The notes under the pieces: generated by a model
The model's input: the letters and a program-made list of their open reading frames with translations, nothing else
Told to the model about the DNA's origin: nothing
The model's database searches: none
Made by a program: the position numbers and the translations under genes
Source: JAGPUQ01 sp963708735
Lineage (GTDB): Bacteria; Pseudomonadota; Gammaproteobacteria; Pseudomonadales; Porticoccaceae
Length of the DNA: 64,000 nucleotides
Direction: 5' to 3'
Assembly: GCA_963708735.1 (NCBI GenBank)
Contig: CAVPTW010000014.1
Span: 62,001 to 126,000 of the forward strand
Shown here: positions 62,212 through 64,000 of the stretch, piece by piece
Position numbering within the stretch: the first letter of the stretch is position 1
Layout of the letters: each line of letters begins with the position of its first letter

Positions 62212-62733
62212 TTACGAGGTCTGGATCGTGAGTTTTTGTTTGCGAACCACTTCGCGCTTGGGCAGGTTGATCTCCAGCAGGCCGTCCTTGCAGCTTGCCG
62301 TGGCCTTATCCACATCCACGGGCGCAGGCAGGTTCACGGTGCGGACGAATTCCTGGCTGCTGATCTCCCGGTGATGGAATTCGCCGGTTTCCTCGGATTC
62401 GGTCCGCTTGTGGCCGCGCAGGGTGAGGCCCTGCTCGCTGACGGTCACCTCCAGATCCGCAGCGGTCAGTCCCGGCACCTGGGCCCGCACGACCACTTCC
62501 GCATCACGGTCGATGACATCCATCGCCGGCAGGGCGAGCTCGGACTGCTTGAACCATTCGTCCCAGCGCGGCCAGTCGCGCGGACTGAGGGACATCGGGC
62601 GATTGAAGAAACGCTCGAACTCCCGCTCCATCTCACGCAGGGGATGGAACCAGCGGACGCCGGAGTTGGGCGAGTTGGATAAGGCTGGCGTCTGGCCGGT
62701 AGTTGAGACGAGATTTTGCTCGGCTTCGCTCAT
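62212..62733 (-). CDS. Small heat-shock protein Hsp20/alpha-crystallin
   Basis: A 173-residue holdase chaperone. The alpha-crystallin domain covers residues about 65-170, with VRAQVPGLTAADLEVTV, LTLRGHKRTE and the C-terminal KDGLLEINLPK. The N-terminal third contains the aromatic WFHPLREMEREFERFF stretch used for oligomer packing. GGAGG precedes the ATG. No ROSE-like leader is evident in the 243-base spacer upstream, which otherwise holds nothing I can identify. Confidence 0.93.
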   Translation of the reverse strand: MSEAEQNLVSTTGQTPALSNSPNSGVRWFHPLREMEREFERFFNRPMSLSPRDWPRWDEWFKQSELALPAMDVIDRDAEVVVRAQVPGLTAADLEVTVSEQGLTLRGHKRTESEETGEFHHREISSQEFVRTVNLPAPVDVDKATASCKDGLLEINLPKREVVRKQKLTIQTS

Positions 62734-62976
62734 TGCGCACCTCCAGTAAAGACGGAATGAAGCATCGGGTTGAACGCCCTCGCCTTGAATTCAGGCGGTC
62801 GGGAACCCTCCGCCGCAATCTGGACCCATCATTGCCGGACGCGCTTGACCTGCGTCAAGAACCCATTGTCGTGACCCAAAACGGTCATGCGGATTCATCA
62901 ATCGGTCCAATCCGCTATGCTTGGACCCTTGCAAACGGCTCCAAGGGGGAGCCGGCAATCAGCCAGGGAGGCGACC

Positions 62977-64000
62977 ATGGGACCATTGGAAGGCATCAAG
63001 GTACTCGAAATTGCCGGGATCGGACCCGGCCCGTTCTGCGGCATGATGCTGGCGGACATGGGGGCGGAGATCCTGCGGGTCGACAAGAAGAATGTCCCCG
63101 GTCTGAGCGGCAAGTTCGACGTGCTGGGTCGTGGCCGGCGTTCGGTGACCGTCGACCTGAAAAAGCCCGAGGGCGTGGACACCGTGCTGCGTCTGGCGGA
63201 ACGGGCCGACGTGTTGATGGAAGGCTACCGGCCGGGCGTGATGGAGCGGCTCGGCTTGGGGCCGGAGGTGTGTCTGGCGCGCAACCCCAAGCTGGTCTAC
63301 GCGCGCATGACCGGCTGGGGCCAGTTCGGTCCCCTGGCCCATGCCGCCGGGCATGACATGAACTACATCGCCATCAGCGGCGCCCTGCACGCCATCGGTC
63401 GAGCTGGCGAGCGGCCGGTGCCGCCGATCAATCTGGTGGGCGATTTCGGCGGCGGCGGTCTGCTGCAGGCCTTTGGCATCGTCTGCGCCCTGCTGGAACG
63501 GCAGCGCTCCGGCAAGGGCCAGGTCATCGACACCGCCATGACCGATGGCGCGGCGTTGCTCATGACCATGATGTATGGCTTCAAGGCAACCGGCATGTGG
63601 AAGGACAGCCCGGAGAGCAACCTGCTGGACGGCGCCGCGCACTTCTACGACACCTACACCTGCAAGGATGGCCGCCACGTCGCCATTGGCTCGATCGAGC
63701 CGCAGTTCTACGCCTTGTTGCTGGAAAAAACGGGACTGAAGGACGACCCGGAATTCCGCAACCAGATGAACCAGCGCAAATGGCCGGAGCTCAAGGCCAA
63801 GCTGCAAGCCGTCTTCCTGACCCGGACGCGGGATGAATGGACCGAGATCATGGAGGGCAGCGATGTCTGCTTCGGCCCGGTGCTGAGCATGGCGGAGGCG
63901 CCGCGGCATCCCCACAACGTGGCGCGCCAGACCTTCGTGGAGCGTGACGGCGTGGTGCAGCCAGCCCCCGCCCCGCGCTTCAGCCGCACGCCGGGCGAAC
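62977..64000 (+). CDS. Alpha-methylacyl-CoA racemase-like CaiB-family protein, 3' end missing
   Basis: A family III CoA-transferase fold protein running off the window after 341 codons. The racemase-type active site is visible: GHDMNYIAISG with the catalytic histidine and LVGDFGGGG with the aspartate, both diagnostic of alpha-methylacyl-CoA racemases rather than transferases. The N-terminus KVLEIAGIGPGPFCGMMLAD and the LKKPEG block are standard. GGGAGG lies upstream of the ATG. It would interconvert 2-methylacyl-CoA epimers before beta-oxidation of branched or steroid side chains, in keeping with the catabolic genes elsewhere in the window. Confidence 0.9.
   Translation, partial: MGPLEGIKVLEIAGIGPGPFCGMMLADMGAEILRVDKKNVPGLSGKFDVLGRGRRSVTVDLKKPEGVDTVLRLAERADVLMEGYRPGVMERLGLGPEVCLARNPKLVYARMTGWGQFGPLAHAAGHDMNYIAISGALHAIGRAGERPVPPINLVGDFGGGGLLQAFGIVCALLERQRSGKGQVIDTAMTDGAALLMTMMYGFKATGMWKDSPESNLLDGAAHFYDTYTCKDGRHVAIGSIEPQFYALLLEKTGLKDDPEFRNQMNQRKWPELKAKLQAVFLTRTRDEWTEIMEGSDVCFGPVLSMAEAPRHPHNVARQTFVERDGVVQPAPAPRFSRTPGE

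Overview
The window is a GC-rich stretch, about 65% by eye, of a proteobacterial chromosome. A gammaproteobacterium is most likely, because it carries a PtsP-type Enzyme I, an Ada/AlkA adaptive-response pair and a YdbH/lipoprotein/YdbL set. The many CoA transferases, SDR dehydrogenases, ACMSD-like amidohydrolases and acyl-CoA dehydrogenases resemble hydrocarbon, steroid or terpenoid degraders such as Immundisolibacter-like lineages; this genus-level guess is weak. Genes are tightly packed, no gap exceeds 300 bases, and I see no tRNA, rRNA or CRISPR array.

Layout. 1-1680: 3' part of ptsP. 1781-3358: two tandem paralogous SDRs. 3608-5685: ada-alkA. 5720-19396 (minus strand): a catabolic block of two acyl-CoA-dehydrogenase-fold proteins, a frameshifted MFS transporter, a methyltransferase, three amidohydrolases, a luciferase-like flavin oxidoreductase, two SDRs and a class III CoA transferase. 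19584-21745 (plus): enoyl-CoA hydratase, a small exported protein and a double-hotdog thioesterase. 21753-27686 (minus): a DUF748 envelope protein behind a 962-residue fusion of peptidoglycan-binding, GH19, papain-like and alpha/beta-hydrolase domains. 27906-30833: sterol-desaturase-like hydroxylase, EVE protein and Na+/solute symporter. 30905-35273: a frameshifted sulfide:quinone oxidoreductase divergent from a SulP transporter and an alpha/beta hydrolase.

35322-43151 (minus) is a long co-oriented block. It begins with arsS, an ECF sigma factor and its zinc-finger anti-sigma, then an arsenosugar-type glycosyltransferase, an exported SAM methyltransferase and arsM. The YdbH-like/lipoprotein/YdbL envelope-lipid set and a glycine-zipper protein follow. 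I read the first six genes as an arsenosugar biosynthesis cluster with its own sigma switch. 43248-46862 returns to acyl-CoA metabolism: a thiolase-fold protein with a DUF35 partner, and two SDRs.

46906-55183 is a defence island. It is a type III restriction-modification locus (res and mod, each with one frameshift) that encloses VapBC and an AlbA_2/Schlafen-type ATPase plus ParA pair. A second copy of the mod start, still in frame, sits just before the AlbA_2 gene, suggesting the pair was inserted at the mod 5' end. The mod target-recognition region is AT-richer, and the mod C-terminus carries a Neisseria dRS3-like palindromic repeat inside its reading frame.

55288-62733 holds envelope and stress genes: a DUF4168-like protein, a DUF4124 protein, an LpxH-like phosphoesterase, a GT4 glycosyltransferase, a large MscS-family channel and an Hsp20. 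From 62977 an alpha-methylacyl-CoA racemase-like gene runs off the end. Four otherwise well-conserved genes carry single frameshifts, so base-calling error in the assembly must be considered before calling them dead.
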